From: Clostridiales bacterium UBA7001
GTDB taxonomy: Bacteria; Bacillota; Clostridia; TANB77; CAG-508
Direction of reading: 5' to 3'
Assembly (NCBI GenBank): GCA_002449785.1
Contig: DJXP01000043.1
Coordinates: 1-46,456 of the forward strand
DNA length: 46,456 nt
Position 1 is the stretch's first letter; each line of letters starts with the position of its first letter. This document shows positions 43,476-46,456 of this stretch, piece after piece. A program made the translations under genes and the position numbers. Under the pieces are notes generated by a model that saw nothing but the letters and a program-made list of their open reading frames with translations, was not told where the DNA came from and ran no database searches.

Positions 43476-43712
43476 ATGAATTATAAAAAAGGATTGGATT
43501 TTAAACATAAAGAAGTTATTAATATTAAAGATGCAAAAAGATTAGGATTCGTACAAGATGTAACAGCTGATTTTAACACAGGAACTATAACAAATATTAT
43601 AGTCCCTGGTAATACAAAACTATTTAGTTTTTTTTCTACTGGAAACGAACTCACAATTCCATGGTCGAATATAAAAGTTATTGGAGAAGATATTATACTG
43701 GTTGAATATTAA
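43476..43712 (+). CDS. ylmC: YlmC/YmxH family PRC-barrel sporulation protein
   Basis: 78 residues, a single PRC-barrel domain: DFKHKEVINIKDAKRLGFVQDVTADFNTGTITNIIVPG, then a FFSTGNELTIPWSNIKVIGEDIILVE end. YlmC/YmxH proteins are conserved in spore formers and are often next to sigG. Here the gene is on the opposite strand and ends 2 nt from the sigG stop. SD AAAGGAGTC is well placed. Molecular function is not established. Confidence 0.9.
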   Translation: MNYKKGLDFKHKEVINIKDAKRLGFVQDVTADFNTGTITNIIVPGNTKLFSFFSTGNELTIPWSNIKVIGEDIILVEY

Positions 43713-43714
43713 AA

Positions 43715-44161
43715 CTATTTATATAGCCTTCTCATATGCTCTAAAGCTGTTTTTTCTAATCTTGATACTTGAGCTTGTGATATTCCAATTTCCTCTGCAA
43801 CCTCCATTTGTGTTCTTCCAAGAAAAAATCTTTTATCTATAATCATTTTTTCTTTTTCATTTAACTTTTTTAGTGCTTCATTCATAGTTAAATTTTCAGT
43901 CCATATTTCATCAGTATTTTTTTTATCTCTTACCTGATCCATAATATATAAGCTATCTGCTCCATCATTATAAACAGGTTCTTGAAGTGAAACGGGATCC
44001 TGAATTGCATCTAAACTATTAACTATTTCTTCTTTTTCTACATCTAATGCTTTAGCAATATCTTCAATAGTTGGCTCTTTTCCATTTTCTTTTAGAATTT
44101 TTTCTTTTACTTGTAATACTTTATAAGCCAAATCTCTCACAGATCTACTCACTCTTACCAT
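43715..44161 (-). CDS. sigG: sigG 3' fragment: sigma-G regions 3-4 (gene split by frameshift)
   Basis: 148 residues covering the end of region 2.4 into regions 3 and 4 of sporulation sigma factor G: MVRVSRSVRDLAYKVLQVKEKI, DAIQDPVSLQEPVYNDGADSLYIMDQV, and GRTQMEVAEEIGISQAQVSRLEK (region 4.2 helix-turn-helix). Its own ATG has no SD, so it is unlikely to be made separately. In the same frame upstream, GEIRRYLRDNN is readable back to 44194, where it meets the 5' fragment after one extra base at 44195. Joined, the product would be about 256 residues, the normal length for SigG. Confidence 0.9.
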   Translation of the reverse strand: MVRVSRSVRDLAYKVLQVKEKILKENGKEPTIEDIAKALDVEKEEIVNSLDAIQDPVSLQEPVYNDGADSLYIMDQVRDKKNTDEIWTENLTMNEALKKLNEKEKMIIDKRFFLGRTQMEVAEEIGISQAQVSRLEKTALEHMRRLYK

Positions 44162-44183
44162 ATTATTGTCTCTTAAATAGCGC

Positions 44184-44486
44184 CTAATTTCTCCGTATAA
44201 TCATTGGGACAGCATATGTCGATAATTGAATATCCAAACTCATATCAAAATTATCTATAGCCTTTATTAATCCAACGCATCCAACTTGAAAAAGGTCATC
44301 TGCATTTTCACCTCTTCCATAAAATCTCTGAATTACACTTAAGACCAATCTTAAATTTCCATTTATTATTTTTTCTCTTGCTAATTCATCGCCTTCATGC
44401 ATTTTTATAAATAATTCTTTTGTTTCTTTTTGCGTTAATAATTGTAATTTAGAGGTATTTACATTTGTAATTTCTACTCTGCTCAT
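44184..44486 (-). CDS. sigG: sigG 5' fragment: sigma-G regions 1.2-2 (gene split by frameshift)
   Basis: 100 residues: MSRVEITNVNTSKLQLLTQKE (the sigma-G N-terminal signature), region 2 core NGNLRLVLSVIQRFYGRGENADDLFQVGCVGLIKAIDNFD and STYAVPMII, then an aberrant RRN-stop. Sigma-G would normally read STYAVPMIIGEIRRYLRDNN. One additional base at 44195 (a C on the coding strand, between ATA and GGA) causes the stop. SigG controls late forespore genes. SD AGGGGG is 11 nt before the ATG and lies in the 3' arm of the upstream hairpin. Either a real lesion or a sequence error. Confidence 0.92.
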   Translation of the reverse strand: MSRVEITNVNTSKLQLLTQKETKELFIKMHEGDELAREKIINGNLRLVLSVIQRFYGRGENADDLFQVGCVGLIKAIDNFDMSLDIQLSTYAVPMIIRRN

Positions 44487-44492
44487 TAATAT

Positions 44493-44549
44493 AAAAACCC
44501 CCTATTTGAATTAATGTTAATATCATTATTTCCAAATAGAGGCTTTTTT
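44493..44549 (-). terminator. Terminator of the DnaB-like gene; its 3' arm contains the sigG SD
   Basis: On the minus strand AAAAAGCCTCTATTTG pairs with CAAATAGGGGGTTTTT (16 positions, one mismatch, one G-U pair) across a loop of about 24 nt, followed by a T-rich stretch. The AGGGGG that serves as the sigG SD is inside the 3' arm, so any transcript containing both arms hides it. Confidence 0.75.
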
Positions 44550-44553
44550 ATAC
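44525..44553 (-). promoter_or_regulatory. Sigma-F/sigma-G-type promoter of sigG
   Basis: Minus strand GTATA (44549-44553), 15 nt, GGAAATAAT (44525-44533), which fits the forespore consensus GYATA-N15-GGNNANNNT. It overlaps the 5' arm of the hairpin, so transcription would begin near 44518, inside the loop. Confidence 0.65.
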
Positions 44554-44556
44554 TAT

Positions 44557-46456
44557 TTATTCATCATCAATTTCAGTTTGTTTTAATCTTAAGTGTCCAA
44601 GTTCTTCCCAACTATTATATGCTAAATTTAATTTAAATAGCACAGTTGGTTTTGCACCAGCTCTGTTCTTATCTACAACACAAGCATAAAATCTCACATC
44701 AGTATCTCTTGGTACTTTAATATCATGACATTTTTCAAACAAATCAGTGTCTGAATATTCATATTTTTTAAGAGTTTGTCTATTTATTTGCTTCATTAAA
44801 CATAAAGTATCTAATACTTCTTTTACTGTTTTACTTGCAGACATATCATTAATATTCAAATTAACTGGTAATGTACTACTTTCTAATAATTGCATTGAAG
44901 ATGCAATAAAAACTTTAAATTTTTGTGCAATATTTGAAAGAATTGTTGCTGTTTTCTTAATTTCGTCACCATTACCAATATGATCTGTATCAGCTTTTAA
45001 TGTATCATAAAACATATATTCAATTCCCTCTTTATAATAGTAATTTAATATAATTTTTTTCAAATCATCATTGCTATGTTCAGTAATATGAATAAAATAA
45101 ATTGAATTATTAATTTGTGTATCTAACCATTCTGTTGCTGCAACAACTGCTCTAAATTCTTTAGAATATTTATTTAATCTCTCAACAAATTCGTCTTGTG
45201 TTTCTCCCTCTTTTCTGATAATAAATCCATCAGAATCACATTTTACACTTCTTTTGTTGTCAGCTCTAAATTTTAGTTCTAAAAGTTCACCTTCCGTTTT
45301 TGATACATTTTGTCCATGTAATTTCTGTATTTCAGGATTATTTAAAATAGTAGTTATCATACAAAGTCTCATTTTTTCTTGAGACATCTCGTTTGAAATT
45401 ACTAATACTTTTTGTTTATGAATAAATGCAATATAGCATGCCAAATTAATCGTAAACCTACTTTTACCAGAGTTTGAAGGCATAGCATAACACATAGTCT
45501 CGCCTTTTCTTAAACCTTTAAATACAGTTGATATAATATTAAATGGTAATGATATACCTGTACTTAATTCTGTATCACCTTTTAATAGGAATTCTGTTGC
45601 ACCAGAATTTAATATTGCTTGACTAAGTCCTGTAGTAACTGTAATTTGTTCTAATGCACTTTCTACTTCTTCAACTGACATATCTGCATATAATTCATAA
45701 TCTTGTATTTCCATTATTTTTTGTCTAATTTGAGCAGTTGGTGCAATTATATAGTTTTTCTTTAATATAAACAGTTTTTTAAGTTCTATATATACATTTT
45801 CTAAATTATAATTTTTTGATGCTGCAAGTTTTCTAACTTTATATCTCAAATCATATGTTTTTGGTGTTTCTCTTGGTAACTGATATCTATCTTTTGCTGC
45901 CGCAGGAGCGTAACTTTCACCATCTCTAAATATGATTATTCTATATAAATTATTTAATTCTTTATTTGAAAATCTACAATCATCATATAATAAATAATAT
46001 CTTGATATTGCTTTAGGATTATTAAATAGTAGTCCTATATATATACATTCTAGTTCTATATCTATTAGTTCTTCTGGATACATATCATTCATATCTTCAT
46101 ATCCAGAATCTTCATTTTCTTCATCTTCTTCATCAGATTTTAATAAATTTTCAATTGATAATTCTTCATCATCTGATTCTATACTTTCATATTCTGTATC
46201 TTCAGATTCATCACTATCTGCATCTTCCTCTAATTCTCCATTATCAGAATTATCCTTTTCAGCAGATTCATCACTATCCTCTTCTTCTAATTCTTCCGTA
46301 CCAGTTTCTTCTGACACTTCTTCTATTTTTTCTACACTGCTATTTTCTTCATCTACTAGTTCTTCACTAACAACTTCTTCTACTTTTTTATCGCCATTAT
46401 CATTTTCTGTTTCATCTATTTCTTCATCTTTTTCTGGCTCTTCTTCTATTTCATCT
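44557..46456 (-). CDS. DnaB-like RecA-fold ATPase with long acidic N-terminal region, 5' end outside window
   Basis: Open from the right edge to the stop at 44557 (at least 633 codons); the true start is not in the window, and the GTG at 46317 is internal to the open frame. The first 135 or so visible residues are almost pure Glu/Asp/Ser low complexity. A helical domain follows (about 46080-45600 by position), then a RecA-like core: Walker A MPSNSGKSRF (around 45461-45490), SNEMSQEKMR (a DnaB-type motif), MFYDTLKAD (Walker B region), then SASKTVKEVLDTLCLMKQ and VVDKNRAGAKPTVLFKLNL, as in the DnaB C-terminal domain. It is related to the replicative helicase but too divergent and decorated to be the housekeeping DnaB. 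Function unknown; directly upstream of sigG. Confidence 0.8.
   Translation of the reverse strand, partial: DEIEEEPEKDEEIDETENDNGDKKVEEVVSEELVDEENSSVEKIEEVSEETGTEELEEEDSDESAEKDNSDNGELEEDADSDESEDTEYESIESDDEELSIENLLKSDEEDEENEDSGYEDMNDMYPEELIDIELECIYIGLLFNNPKAISRYYLLYDDCRFSNKELNNLYRIIIFRDGESYAPAAAKDRYQLPRETPKTYDLRYKVRKLAASKNYNLENVYIELKKLFILKKNYIIAPTAQIRQKIMEIQDYELYADMSVEEVESALEQITVTTGLSQAILNSGATEFLLKGDTELSTGISLPFNIISTVFKGLRKGETMCYAMPSNSGKSRFTINLACYIAFIHKQKVLVISNEMSQEKMRLCMITTILNNPEIQKLHGQNVSKTEGELLELKFRADNKRSVKCDSDGFIIRKEGETQDEFVERLNKYSKEFRAVVAATEWLDTQINNSIYFIHITEHSNDDLKKIILNYYYKEGIEYMFYDTLKADTDHIGNGDEIKKTATILSNIAQKFKVFIASSMQLLESSTLPVNLNINDMSASKTVKEVLDTLCLMKQINRQTLKKYEYSDTDLFEKCHDIKVPRDTDVRFYACVVDKNRAGAKPTVLFKLNLAYNSWEELGHLRLKQTEIDDE

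Overview
The window is very AT-rich, densely packed, and reads with the standard bacterial code. It looks like chromosomal DNA of a spore-forming, anaerobic, fermentative Clostridia-type Firmicute, probably an uncultured gut lineage (inference). The evidence is sporulation genes (ylbJ, spoIVFB with an M23 partner, sigG, ylmC/ymxH, a BofC-like protein), an NADH-linked [FeFe]-hydrogenase, a ClpE-type unfoldase, a CarD-family regulator, an M18 aminopeptidase, and consensus sigma-A promoters with strong Shine-Dalgarno (SD) sites. I saw no tRNA, rRNA, CRISPR array, IS element or prophage. No gene-free stretch exceeds about 300 bases.

Layout. 41-8608: cell-surface genes (serpin, two multi-pass GT-C/DUF6056-like proteins, single-pass anchored proteins, one unrecognised protein with a faint ADP-ribosyltransferase-like motif), with ylbJ on the opposite strand. 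8637-13413: hydrogenase operon hydC-hydB-(5-TM protein)-hydA, with an unrecognised membrane protein inside it. 13596-18622: small membrane protein, M18 aminopeptidase, two tandem pyrimidine-nucleoside phosphorylase paralogs, rnhB. 18854-25797: HtrA protease; a YibE/F plus DUF3298-like pair divergent from clpE with a CIRCE-like palindrome between; BofC-like and DUF1653 proteins. 25872-28155: comEC with a frameshift near its end. 28361-34094: NlpC/P60 hydrolase, aspS, a third degenerate phosphorylase paralog, and an FGE-like protein. 34291-41407: information-processing genes (rpmA, rplU, rpoD, dnaG, carD-like, dut, rpsR, ssb, rpsF). 41476-46456: spoIVFB/M23 pair, ylmC, frameshifted sigG, and a DnaB-like ATPase running off the right edge.

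Most notable observations. (1) A terminator-like hairpin upstream of sigG has the sigG SD in its 3' arm, and a match to the sigma-F/G promoter consensus would start transcripts inside its loop. This suggests read-through transcripts are translationally blocked while forespore transcripts are open. (2) sigG is split by one extra base and comEC loses its last 28 residues to another; each could be real decay or a sequence error. (3) Three phosphorylase paralogs show stepwise loss of catalytic residues. (4) An unrecognised 5-TM protein is embedded in an otherwise soluble hydrogenase operon. (5) L27 has no cleavable N-terminal extension, and prp is missing between rplU and rpmA.
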